64,000 nucleotides of DNA from Halictus rubicundus. Lineage: Eukaryota; Arthropoda; Insecta; Hymenoptera; Halictidae. The stretch's first letter is position 1. Each line of letters starts with the position of its first letter. Positions 39,090 through 51,490 of this stretch are shown one piece after another. The stretch spans positions 186,001-250,000 of the forward strand of contig NW_027488854.1 of the NCBI RefSeq assembly GCF_050948215.1. The letters are read 5' to 3'. Below the pieces are notes generated by a model, which searched no databases, was not told where the DNA came from, and saw nothing but the letters and a program-made list of their open reading frames with translations. The translations under genes and the position numbers were made by a program.

Positions 39090-42000
39090 ATACTATCCTC
39101 TATCCTATCCTATCCTCTATCCTATCCTATCCTCTATCCTATCCTATCCTCTATCCTATCCTATCATCTATCCTCAATCCTATCCTTTCCTGTATCCTAT
39201 CCAATCCTCTATCCTATCCTGTCCTCTATCGTATCCTATCCTCTATTCTATCCTATCCTCTATCCTATCCTATCGTCTATCCTATTCTCTATCCTATCCT
39301 ATCCCCTATCCTATCCTATCCTATCCTCTATCCTATCCTATCCTCTATCCTATCCTATCCTATCGTCTATCCTATCCTATCCTCTATCCTATCCTCTATC
39401 CTATCCTCTATCCAATCCTATCCTCTATCCTATCCTATCCTCTATCCTATCCTATGGTCTATCCTATCCTATTCTCTATCCTATCCTATCCTCTATCCTA
39501 TCCTCTATCCAACCAAATCCCCTATCATATCCTCTATCCTATCCTACCCTCTATCCTATCCTATCCTCTATCCTATCCTACGCTCTATCCTATCCTATCC
39601 TCTATCCTATCCTACCCTCTATCCTATCCTATCCTCTATCCTATCCTATCCTATCCTCTATCCTATCCTATCTTCTATCCTATCTTCTATCCTATCCTAT
39701 CCTCTATCCTATCAAATCCCCTATCCTATCCTCTGTCCTGTCCTATCCTCTATCCTATCCTATCCTCTATCATATCCTATCCTCTATCCTATCCTATTCT
39801 CTATCCTATCCTATCCTCTATCCTATCCTCTATCCTATCCTTTATCCTATCCTCTATCCTATCCTATCCTCTATCCTATCCTATTCTCTATCCTATCCTA
39901 TCCTCTATCCTATCCTCTATCCAATCAAATCCCCTATCATATCCTCTATCCTATCCTATCCTCTATCCTATCCTATCCTCTATCCTATCCTACCCTCTAT
40001 CCTATCCTATTCTCTATCCTATCCTATCCTCTATACTATCCTCTATCCTATCCTTTATCCTATCCTCTATCCTATCCTATCCTCTATCCTATCCTATCCT
40101 CTATCCTATCCTATCCTCTATCCTATCCTATCGTCTATCCTATCCTCTATCCTATCCTATCCTCTATCCTATCCTATCCTCTATCCTATCCTATCCTCTA
40201 TCCTATCCTATCCTCTATCCTATCCTATCCTCTATCCTATCCTATCCTCTATCCTATCCTATCATCTATCCTCAATCCTATCCTTTCCTGTATCCTATCC
40301 AATCCTCTATCCTATCTTGTCCTCTATCGTATCCTATCCTCTATTCTATCCTATCCTCTATCCTATCCTATCGTCTATCCTCTTCTCTATCCTAACCTAT
40401 CCCCTATCCTATCCTATCTTCTATCCTACCCTATCCTCTATCCTATCAAATCCCCTATCCTATCCTCTGTACTATCCTATCCTCTATCCTATAGTATCCT
40501 CTATCATATCCTATCCTATCCTCTATCCTATCCTATCCTCTATCCTATCCTATCCTCTATCCTATCCTATCCTCTATCCTATCCTATCCTCTATCCTATC
40601 CAATCCTCTATCCTATCCTATCCTCTATCCTATCCTATCCTCTATCCTATCCTATCCTCTATCCTATCCTATCTCCTATCCTATCCTATCCTGCATCCTA
40701 TCCAATCCTCTATCCTATCCTATCATCTATCCTCAATCCTATCCTTTCCTGTATCCTATCCAATCCTCTATCCTATCCTGTCCTCTATCGTATCCTATCC
40801 TCTATCCTATCCTATCCTCTATCCTATCCTGTCGTCTATCCTATTCTCTATCCTATCCTATCCTCTATCCTATCCTATCTTCTATCCTACCCTATCCTCT
40901 ATCCTATCAAATCCCCTATCATATCCTCTGTACTATCCTATCCTCTATCCTATCCTATCCTCTATCCTATCCTACCCTCTATCCTATCAAATCCCCTATC
41001 CTATCCTCTGTCCTGTCCTATCCTCTATCCTATCCTATCCTCTATCCTATCCTATCCTCTATCCTATCCTCTATCCTATCATCTATCCTATCCTCTATCC
41101 TATCCTCTATCCTATCCTATCTTCTATCCTATCCTATCCTCTATCCTATCAAATCCCCTATGCTATCCTCTATCCTATCCTATCCTCTATCCTATCCTAT
41201 CCTCTATCCTATCCTATCCTCTATCCTATCCTATCCTCTATCCTATCCTATCCTCTATCCTATCCTCTCCTCTATCCTATCCTATCCTCTATCCTATCCT
41301 ATCATCTATCCTCAATCCTATCCTTTCCTGTATCCTATCCAATCCTCTATCCTATCCTGTCCTCTATCGTATCCTATCCTCTATTCTGTCCTATCCTCTA
41401 TCCTATCCTATCGTCTATCCTATTCTCTATCCTATCCTATCCCCTATCCTATCCTATCTTCTATCCTACCCTATCCTCTATCCTATCAAATCCCCTATCC
41501 TATCCTCTGTACTATCCTATCCTCTATCCTATCCTATCCTCTATCCTATCCTATCCTATCCTCTATCCTATCCTATCCTATCGTCTATCCTATCCTATCC
41601 TCTATCCTATGCTCTATCCTATCCTCTATCCAATCCTATCCTCTATCCTATCCTATCCTCTATCCTATCCTATGGTCTAACCTATCCTATTCTCTATCCT
41701 ATCCTATCCTCTATCCTATCCTCTATCCAACCAAATCCCCTATCATATCCTCTATCCTATCCTACCCACTATCCTATCCTATCCTCTATCCTATCCTACC
41801 CTCTATCCTATCCTATCCTCTATCCTATCCTACCCTCTATCCTATCCTATCCTCTATCCTATCCTATCCTCTATCCTATCCTATCCTCTATCCTATCCTA
41901 TGGTCTATCGTATCCTATTCTCTATCCTATCCTATCCTCTATCCTATCCTCTATCCAACCAAATCCCCTATCATATCCTCTATCCTATCCTACCCTCTAT

Positions 42001-43072
42001 CCTATCCTATCCTCTATCCTATCCTACCCTCTATCCTATCCTATCCTCTATCCTATCCTACCCTCTATCCTATCCTATCCTCTATCCTATCCTATCCTCT
42101 ATCCTATCCTATCGTCTATCCCATCCTCTATCCAACCAAATCCCCTATCATATCCTCTATCCTATCCTACCCTCTATCCTATCCTATCCTCTATCCTATC
42201 CTACCCTCTATCCTATCCTATCCTCTATCCTATCCTACCCTCTATCCTATCCTATCCTCTATCCTATCCTATCCTCTATCCTATCCTATCGTCTATCCCA
42301 TCCTCTATCCTATCCTATCCTCTATCCTATCCTATCGTCTATCCTATCCTATCGTCTATCCTATCCTCTATCCTATCCTATCCTCTATCCTATCCTATCC
42401 TCTATCCTATCCTATCCTCTATCCTATCCTATTCTCTATCCTATCCTATCCTCTATCCTATCCTCTATCCTATCCTTTATCCTATCCTCTATCCTATCCT
42501 ATCCTCTATCCTATCCTATCCTCTATCCTATCCTATCCTCTATCCTATCCTATCCTCTATCCTATCCTACCCTCTATCCTATCCTATCCTCTATCCTATC
42601 CTACCCTCTATCCTATCCTATCCTCTATCCTATCCTATCCTCTATCCTATCCTATCCTCTATCCTATCCTATCGTCTATCCCATCCTCTATCCTATCCTA
42701 TCCTCTATCCTATCCTATCGTCTATCCTATCCTCTATCCTATCCTATCCTCTATCCTATCCTATCCTCTATCCTATCCTATCCTCTATCCTATCCTATTC
42801 TCTATCCTATCCTATCCTCCATCCTATCCTCTATCCTATCCTTTATCCTATCCTCTATCCTATCCTATCCTCTATCCTATCCTATCCTCTATCCTATCCT
42901 ATTCTCTATCCTATCCTATCCTCTATCCTATCCTCTATCCAATCAAATCCCCTATCATATCCTCTATCCTATCCTATCCTCCATCCTATCCTATCCTCTA
43001 TCCTATCCTACCCTCTATCCTATCCTATCGTCTATCCTATCCTATCCTCTATCCTATCCTATCCTCTATCCT

Positions 43073-43089
43073 ATCCTCTCCTCTATCCT
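43073..43089 (+). repeat. Target-site duplication, left, element copy 2
   Basis: Same 17-bp sequence as in copy 1; partner at 43607-43623. Confidence 0.83.
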
Positions 43090-43606
43090 TTTTTTTTTTT
43101 TTATCGTGAGGAAATGTTTTATACATACCCCGACTCCCTGGGGGAAGCCGGGGTTATGTGGGATTCTCTCCGGGGGGCGGAGCCCCCGGAGACTACCCAC
43201 TAAAACCTCACGCCCACCTAAGCTACATGGGAGGTGCCTGGATCACGCGAGTACTCAACAGGACACCTCCCAGTTAATACATGCCACCCCTGGGGAGGGG
43301 GTTAGCCTCCCCAACTGCCTACGCTATAAGACCCCGGGCGGAGGGACCCGCCCGGTGTCCCCATCCCTGGAGCCTTCGGATTGGGCTTCCCGAGCCCCAG
43401 CTCGGTCCACCCACAGCTCCCGGTGTCTTCGTGCCACGCTCAGAGCCGGTATCCCGAAGGAACCGGCCCCGGCCGAGGCAAGAAGACGCCGCCACCGGAA
43501 GGAAGGGCCGTCGGAGGCGCGATCCGGCACGCCCCGACCCTTCCTCACCCAAATCCCCCCACGAATCCCCCTCCCCTAACGGGAGGGACGGACCGACACC
43601 CCCCCA
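43090..43606 (-). mobile_element. 5'-truncated non-LTR retrotransposon 3' end, copy 2
   Basis: Identical by eye to copy 1 over all 503 bp between the poly(T) and the G-run edge; the A tail is 14 instead of 15. Same orientation, same truncation point, same target-site duplication, so it arose by duplication of the region and not by a new insertion. The hairpins and the open minus-strand stretch (43319 to the edge) are unchanged. Confidence 0.8.
43319..43606 (-). pseudogene. Possible C-terminal remnant of a retroelement frame, copy 2
   Basis: Same 95-codon open stretch as in copy 1, ending in TAG at 43319-43321; no difference seen. See the copy at 38785-39072 for the limits of this reading. 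Confidence 0.3.
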
Positions 43607-43623
43607 ATCCTCTCCTCTATCCT
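43607..43623 (+). repeat. Target-site duplication, right, element copy 2
   Basis: Identical 17-bp direct repeat; followed by CTATACTATCC-type flank as in copies 1 and 3. Confidence 0.83.
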
Positions 43624-45063
43624 ATACTATCCTCTATCCTATCCTATCCTCTATCCTATCCTATCCTCTATCCTATCCTATCCTCTATCCTATCCTAGCC
43701 TCTATCCTATCCTATCCTCTATCCTATCCTATCCTCTATCCTATCCTATCCTCTATCCTATCCTATCCTCTATCCTATCCTATGGTCTATCGTATCCTAT
43801 TCTCTATCCTATCCTATCCTCTATCCTATCCTCTATCCAACCAAATCCCCTATCATATCCTCTATCCTATCCTACCCTCTATCCTATCCTATCCTCTATC
43901 CTATCCTACCCTCTATCCTATCCTATCCTCTATCCTATCCTACCCTCTATCCTATCCTATCCTCTATCCTATCCTATCCTCTATCCTATCCTATCCTCTA
44001 TCCTATCCTATGGTCTATCGTATCCTATTCTCTATCCTATCCTATCCTCTATCCTATCCTCTATCCAACCAAATCCCCTATCATATCCTCTATCCTATCC
44101 TACCCTCTATCCTATCCTATCCTCTATCCTATCCTACCCTCTATCCTATCCTATCCTCTATCCTATCCTACCCTCTATCCTATCCTATCCTCTATCCTAT
44201 CCTATCCTCTATCCTATCCTATCGTCTATCCCATCCTCTATCCAACCAAATCCCCTATCATATCCTCTATCCTATCCTACCCTCTATCCTATCCTATCCT
44301 CTATCCTATCCTACCCTCTATCCTATCCTATCCTCTATCCTATCCTACCCTCTATCCTATCCTATCCTCTATCCTATCCTATCCTCTATCCTATCCTATC
44401 GTCTATCCCATCCTCTATCCTATCCTATCCTCTATCCTATCCTATCGTCTATCCTATCCTATCGTCTATCCTATCCTCTATCCTATCCTATCCTCTATCC
44501 TATCCTATCCTCTATCCTATCCTATCCTCTATCCTATCCTATTCTCTATCCTATCCTATCCTCTATCCTATCCTCTATCCTATCCTTTATCCTATCCTCT
44601 ATCCTATCCTATCCTCTATCCTATCCTATCCTCTATCCTATCCTATCCTCTATCCTATCCTATCGTCTATCCCATCCTCTATCCTATCCTATCCTCTATC
44701 CTATCCTATCGTCTATCCTATCCTCTATCCTATCCTATCCTCTATCCTATCCTATCCTCTATCCTATCCTATCCTCTATCCTATCCTATTCTCTATCCTA
44801 TCCTATCCTCCATCCTATCCTCTATCCTATCCTTTATCCTATCCTCTATCCTATCCTATCCTCTATCCTATCCTATCCTCTATCCTATCCTATTCTCTAT
44901 CCTATCCTATCCTCTATCCTATCCTCTATCCAATCAAATCCCCTATCATATCCTCTATCCTATCCTATCCTCCATCCTATCCTATCCTCTATCCTATCCT
45001 ACCCTCTATCCTATCCTATCGTCTATCCTATCCTATCCTCTATCCTATCCTATCCTCTATCCT

Positions 45064-45080
45064 ATCCTCTCCTCTATCCT
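45064..45080 (+). repeat. Target-site duplication, left, element copy 3
   Basis: Same 17-bp sequence as at copies 1 and 2; partner at 45599-45615. Confidence 0.83.
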
Positions 45081-45598
45081 TTTTTTTTTTTTTTATCGTG
45101 AGGAAATGTTTTATACATACCCCGACTCCCTGGGGGAAGCCGGGGTTATGTGGGATTCTCTCCGGGGGGCGGAGCCCCCGGAGACTACCCACTAAAACCT
45201 CACGCCCACCTAAGCTACATGGGAGGTGCCTGGATCACGCGAGTACTCAACAGGACACCTCCCAGTTAATACATGCCACCCCTGGGGAGGGGGTTAGCCT
45301 CCCCAACTGCCTACGCTATAAGACCCCGGGCGGAGGGACCCGCCCGGTGTCCCCATCCCTGGAGCCTTCGGATTGGGCTTCCCGAGCCCCAGCTCGGTCC
45401 ACCCACAGCTCCCGGTGTCTTCGTGCCACGCTCAGAGCCGGTATCCCGAAGGAACCGGCCCCGGCCGAGGCAAGAAGACGCCGCCACCGGAAGGAAGGGC
45501 CGTCGGAGGCGCGATCCGGCACGCCCCGACCCTTCCTCACCCAAATCCCCCCACGAATCCCCCTCCCCTAACGGGAGGGACGGACCGACACCCCCCCA
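45081..45598 (-). mobile_element. 5'-truncated non-LTR retrotransposon 3' end, copy 3
   Basis: Identical by eye to copies 1 and 2 over the 503-bp body; the A tail is 15, as in copy 1. Both flanks match copy 1, so copies 1 and 3 represent the fuller ancestral context and copy 2 the one that lost its right side. Confidence 0.8.
45311..45598 (-). pseudogene. Possible C-terminal remnant of a retroelement frame, copy 3
   Basis: Same open stretch to a TAG at 45311-45313; unchanged from the other copies. Confidence 0.3.
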
Positions 45599-45615
45599 AT
45601 CCTCTCCTCTATCCT
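45599..45615 (+). repeat. Target-site duplication, right, element copy 3
   Basis: Identical 17-bp direct repeat next to the G-run (+ strand C-run) end of the element. Confidence 0.83.
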
Positions 45616-46729
45616 ATACTATCCTCTATCCTATCCTATCCTCTATCCTATCCTATCCTCTATCCTATCCTATCCTCTATCCTATCCTATCATCTATCCT
45701 CAATCCTATCCTTTCCTGTATCCTATCCAATCCTCTATCCTATCCTGTCCTCTATCGTATCCTATCCTCTATTCTATCCTATCCTCTATCCTATCCTATC
45801 GTCTATCCTATTCTCTATCCTATCCTATCCCCTATCCTATCCTATCCTATCCTCTATCCTATCCTATCCTCTATCCTATCCTATCCTATCGTCTATCCTA
45901 TCCTATCCTCTATCCTATCCTCTATCCTATCCTCTATCCAATCCTATCCTCTATCCTATCCTATCCTCTATCCTATCCTATGGTCTATCCTATCCTATTC
46001 TCTATCCTATCCTATCCTCTATCCTATCCTCTATCCAACCAAATCCCCTATCATATCCTCTATCCTATCCTACCCTCTATCCTATCCTATCCTCTATCCT
46101 ATCCTACGCTCTATCCTATCCTATCCTCTATCCTATCCTACCCTCTATCCTATCCTATCCTCTATCCTATCCTATCCTATCCTCTATCCTATCCTATCTT
46201 CTATCCTATCTTCTATCCTATCCTATCCTCTATCCTATCAAATCCCCTATCCTATCCTCTGTCCTGTCCTATCCTCTATCCTATCCTATCCTCTATCATA
46301 TCCTATCCTCTATCCTATCCTATTCTCTATCCTATCCTATCCTCTATCCTATCCTCTATCCTATCCTTTATCCTATCCTCTATCCTATCCTATCCTCTAT
46401 CCTATCCTATTCTCTATCCTATCCTATCCTCTATCCTATCCTCTATCCAATCAAATCCCCTATCATATCCTCTATCCTATCCTATCCTCTATCCTATCCT
46501 ATCCTCTATCCTATCCTACCCTCTATCCTATCCTATTCTCTATCCTATCCTATCCTCTATACTATCCTCTATCCTATCCTTTATCCTATCCTCTATCCTA
46601 TCCTATCCTCTATCCTATCCTATCCTCTATCCTATCCTATCCTCTATCCTATCCTATCGTCTATCCTATCCTCTATCCTATCCTATCGTCTATCCTATCC
46701 TCTATCCTATCCTATCCTCTATCCTATCC

Positions 46730-49700
46730 TATCCTCTATCCTATCCTATCCTCTATCCTATCCTATCCTCTATCCTATCCTATCCTCTATCCTATCCTAT
46801 CCTCTATCCTATCCTATCATCTATCCTCAATCCTATCCTTTCCTGTATCCTATCCAATCCTCTATCCTATCTTGTCCTCTATCGTATCCTATCCTCTATT
46901 CTATCCTATCCTCTATCCTATCCTATCGTCTATCCTCTTCTCTATCCTAACCTATCCCCTATCCTATCCTATCTTCTATCCTACCCTATCCTCTATCCTA
47001 TCAAATCCCCTATCCTATCCTCTGTACTATCCTATCCTCTATCCTATAGTATCCTCTATCATATCCTATCCTATCCTCTATCCTATCCTATCCTCTATCC
47101 TATCCTATCCTCTATCCTATCCTATCCTCTATCCTATCCTATCCTATCGTCTATCCTATCCTATCCTCTATCCTATCCTCTATCCTATCCTCTATCCAAT
47201 CCTATCCTCTATCCTATCCTATCCTCTATCCTATCCTATGGTCTATCCTATCCTATTCTCTATCCTATCCTATCCTCTATCCTATCCTCTATCCAACCAA
47301 ATCCCCTATCATATCCTCTATCCTATCCTACCCTCTATCCTATCCTATCCTCTATCCTATCCTACCCTCTATCCTATCCTATCCTCTATCCTATCCTACC
47401 CTCTATCCTATCCTATCCTCTATCCTATCCTATCCTCTATCGTATCCTATCCTCTATCCTATCCTATCCTCTATCCTATCCTATCGTCTATCCCATCCTC
47501 TATCCTATCCTATCCTCTATCCTATCCTATCGTCTATCCTATCCTCTATCCTATCCTATCCTCTATCCTATCCTATCCTCTATCCTATCCTATCCTCTAT
47601 CCTATCCTATGCTCTATCCTATCCTATTCTCTATCCTATCCTATCCTCTATCCTATCCTATCTTCTATCCTATCTTCTATCCTATCCTATCCTCTATCCT
47701 ATCAAATCCCCTATCCTATCCTCTGTCCTGTCCTATCCTCTATCCTATCCTATCCTCTATCATATCCTATCCTCTATCCTATCCTATTCTCTATCCTATC
47801 CTATCCTCTATCCTATCCTCTATCCTATCCTTTATCCTATCCTCTATCCTATCCTATCCTCTATCCTATCCTATCCTCTATCCTATCCTATTCTCTATCC
47901 TATCCTATCCTCTATCCTATCCTCTATCCAATCAAATCCCCTATCATATCCTCTATCCTATCCTATCCTCTATCCTATCCTATCCTCTATCCTATCCTAC
48001 CCTCTATCCTATCCTATCGTCTATCCTATCCTCTATCCTATCCTATCCTCTATCCTATCCTATCCTCTATCCTATCCTATCTTCTATCCTATCCTATCCT
48101 CTATCCTATCAAATCCCCTATCCTATCCTCTATCCTATCCTATCCTCTATCCTATCCTATCCTCTATCCTATCCTATCCTCTATCCTATCCTATCCTCTA
48201 TCTTATCCTATCCTCTATCCTATCCTCTCCTCTATCCTATCCTATCCTCTATCCTATCCTATCCTCTATCCTATCCTATCACCTATCCTATCCTATCCTC
48301 TATCCTATCCTATCATCTATCCTCAATCCTATCCTTTCCTGTATCCTATCCAATCCTCTATCCTATCCTGTCCTCTATCGTATCCTATCCTCTATTCTAT
48401 CCTATCCTCTATCCTATCCTATCGTCTATCCTATTCTCTATCCTATCCTATCCCCTATCCTATCCTATCTTCTATCCTACCCTATCCTCTATCCTATCAA
48501 ATCCCCTATCCTATCCTCTGTACTATCCTATCCTCTATCCTATCCTATCCTCTATCCTATCCTATCCTATCCTCTATCCTATCCTATCCTCTATCCTATC
48601 CTATCCTATCGTCTATCCTATCCTATCCTCTATCCTATCCTCTATCCTATCCTCTATCCAATCCTATCCTCTATCCTATCCTATCCTCTATCCTATCCTA
48701 TGGTCTATCCTATCCTATTCTCTATCCTATCCTATCCTCTATCCTATCCTCTATCCAACCAAATCCCCTATCATATCCTCTATCCTATCCTACCCTCTAT
48801 CCTATCCTATCCTCTATCCTATCCTACCCTCTATCCTATCCTATCCTCTATCCTATCCTACCCTCTATCCTATCCTATCCTCTATCCTATCCTATCCTCT
48901 ATCGTATCCTATCCTCTATCCTATCCTATCCTCTATCCTATCCTATCGTCTATCCCATCCTCTATCCTATCCTATCCTCTATCCTATCCTATCGTCTATC
49001 CTATCCTCTATCCTATCCTATCCTCTATCCTATCCTATCCTCTATCCTATCCTATCCTCTATCCTATCCTATGGTCTATCCTATCCTATTCTCTATCCTA
49101 TCCTATCCTCTATCCTATCCTCTATCCAACCAAATCCCCTATCATATCCTCTATCCTATCCTACCCTCTATCCTATCCTATCCTCTATCCTATCCTACCC
49201 TCTATCCTATCCTATCCTCTATCCTATCCTACCCTCTATCCTATCCTATCCTCTATCCTATCCTATCCTCTATCGTATCCTATCCTCTATCCTATCCTAT
49301 CCTCTATCCTATCCTATCGTCTATCCCATCCTCTATCCTATCCTATCCTCTATCCTATCCTATCGTCTATCCTATCCTCTATCCTATCCTATCCTCTATC
49401 CTATCCTATCCTCTATCCTATCCTATCCTCTATCCTATCCTATGCTCTATCATATCCTATCCTCTATCCTATCCTATTCTCTATCCTATCCTATCCTCTA
49501 TCCTATCCTCTATCCTATCCTTTATCCTATCCTCTATCCTATCCTATTCTCTATCCTATCCTATCCTCTATCCTATCCTATCTTCTATCCTATCTTCTAT
49601 CCTATCCTATCCTCTATCCTATCAAATCCCCTATCCTATCCTCTGTCCTGTCCTATCCTCTATCCTATCCTATCCTCTATCATATCCTATCCTCTATCCT

Positions 49701-51490
49701 ATCCTATTCTCTATCCTATCCTATCCTCTATCCTATCCTCTATCCTATCCTTTATCCTATCCTCTATCCTATCCTATCCTCTATCCTATCCTATCCTCTA
49801 TCCTATCCTATTCTCTATCCTATCCTATCCTCTATCCTATCCTCTACCAATCAAATCCCCTATCATATCCTCTATCCTATCCTATCCTCTATCCTATCCT
49901 ATCCTCTATCCTATCCTACCCTCTATCCTATCCTATCCTCTATCCTATCCTACCCTCTATCCTATCCTATCCTCTATCCTATCCTATCCTCTATCGTATC
50001 CTATCCTCTATCCTATCCTATCCTCTATCCTATCCTATCCTATCCTCTATCCTATCCCATCCTCTATCCTATCCTATCCTATCGTCTATCCTATCCTATC
50101 CTCTATCCTATCCTCTATCCTATCCTCTATCCAATCCTATCCTCTATCCTATCCTATCCTCTATCCTATCCTATGGTCTATCCTATCCTATTTTCTATCC
50201 TATCCTATCCTCTATCCTATCCTCTACCCAACCAATTCCCCTATCATATCCTCTATCCTATCCTACCCTCTATCCTATCCTATCCTCTATCCTATCCTAC
50301 CCTCTATCCTATCCTATCCTCTATCCTATCCTACCCTCTATCCTATCCTATCCTCTATCCTATCCTATCCTCTATCGTATCCTATCCTCTATCCTATCCT
50401 ATCCTCTATCCTATCCAATCGTCTATCCCATCCTCTATCCTATCCTATCCTCTATCCTATCCTATCGTCTATCCTATCCTCTATCCTATCCTATCCTCTA
50501 TCCTATCCTATCCTCTATCCTATCCTATCCTCTATCCTATCCTATGCTCTATCCTATCCTATTCTCTATCCTATCCTATCCTCTATCCTATCCTATCTTC
50601 TATCCTATCTTCTATCCTATCCTATCCTCTATCCTATCAAATCCCCTATCCTATCCTCTGTCCTGTCCTATCCTCAATCCTATCCTTTCCTGTATCCTAT
50701 CCAATCCTCTATCCTATCCTGTCCTCTATCGTATCCTATCCTCTATTCTATCCTATCCTCTATCCTATCCTATCGTCTATCCTATTCTCTATCCTATCCT
50801 ATCCCCTATCCTATCCTATTCTCTATCCTATCCTATCCTCTATCCTATCCTATCCTCTATCCTATCCTATCCTCTATCCTATCCTACCCTCTATCCTATC
50901 CTATCCTCTATCCTATCCTACCCTCTATCCTATCCTATCCTCTATCCTATCCTATTCTCTATCCTATCCTATCCTCTATCCTATCCTATCCTCTATCCTA
51001 TCCTATCGTCTATCCCATCCTCTATCCTATCCTATCCTCTATCCTATCCTATCGTCTATCCTATCCTCTATCCTATCCTATCCTCTATCCTATCCTACCC
51101 TCTATCCTATCCTATTCTCTATCCTATCCTATCCTCTATACTATCCTCTATCCTATCCTTTATCCTATCCTCTATCCTATCCTATCCTCGAATCCTATCC
51201 TATCCTCTATCCTATCCTATCCTCTATCCTATCCTATCGTCTATCCTATCCTCTATCCTATCCTATCCTCTATCCTATCCTATCCTCTATCCTATCCTAT
51301 CTTCTATCCTATCCTATCCTCTATCCTATCAAATCCCCTATCCTATCCTCTATCCTATCCTATCCTCTATCCTATCCTATCCTCTATCCTATCCTATCCT
51401 CTATCCTATCCTATCCTCTATCCTATCCTATCCTCTATCCTATCCTATCCTCCATCCTATCCTATCCTCTATCCTATCGTCTCCTCTATC
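46730..51490 (+). repeat. 4.77-kb segmental duplication, copy A
   Basis: Markers recur at +4767: TCTTGTCC 46870/51637, TCTTCTCTATCCTAACC 46936/51703, TATGGTC 47240/52007 and 48702/53469. After about 48.7 kb the offset falls to 4309 (TATGGTC 50175/54484, CTCTGTCCTGTCC 50656/54965), so copy A has 458 bp that copy B lacks. The match ends near 50808; 50809-51490 has no partner in copy B. No gene is visible. Confidence 0.87.

Larger units (their letters stand above)
35975..40509 (+). repeat. 4.5-kb higher-order unit 1 (satellite + retroelement copy 1)
   Basis: Satellite part left of the element (35975-38554) matches 40510-43089 at a constant offset of 4535: TGCATCC at 36157/40692, CAATCC at 36066/40601, TATGGTC at 37139/41674. 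The element follows, then a right satellite part (39073-40509) that matches the flank of copy 3. Only scattered point differences were noticed, e.g. A at 36857 against T at 41392, and TCTATCC at about 37141 against TCTAACC at about 41676. Confidence 0.9.
40510..43697 (+). repeat. 4.5-kb higher-order unit 2 (satellite + retroelement copy 2, right part lost)
   Basis: Left satellite part equals unit 1 at offset 4535 and the element at offset 4534 (one T fewer in the tail). To the right only about 90 bp of the expected flank remain. At about 43697 it changes (CCTAGCC where copies 1 and 3 have CCTATCATC) and the left part of the next unit begins. Confidence 0.87.
43698..47060 (+). repeat. 4.5-kb higher-order unit 3 (shortened left part + retroelement copy 3)
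   Basis: Left part matches unit 2, with an offset of 2110 at the TATGGTC marker (41902/44012) but 1991 at the element. The 119-bp difference is exactly seven 17-bp monomers lost in unit 3. The right part matches unit 1 at offset 6526 (TATGGTC 39456/45982), changing to 6555 further on (TCTTGTCC 40315/46870); 29 = 17+12, again allowed unit lengths. Confidence 0.88.

Noticed and set aside
45098..45571. 157-codon + strand frame across the retroelement, fused to satellite frames in copies 1 and 2
   Set aside because: It is antisense to the element as defined by its poly(A) tail and comes from GC-rich DNA with few stops. The fusion to the repeat peptide is only read-through of stop-free satellite.
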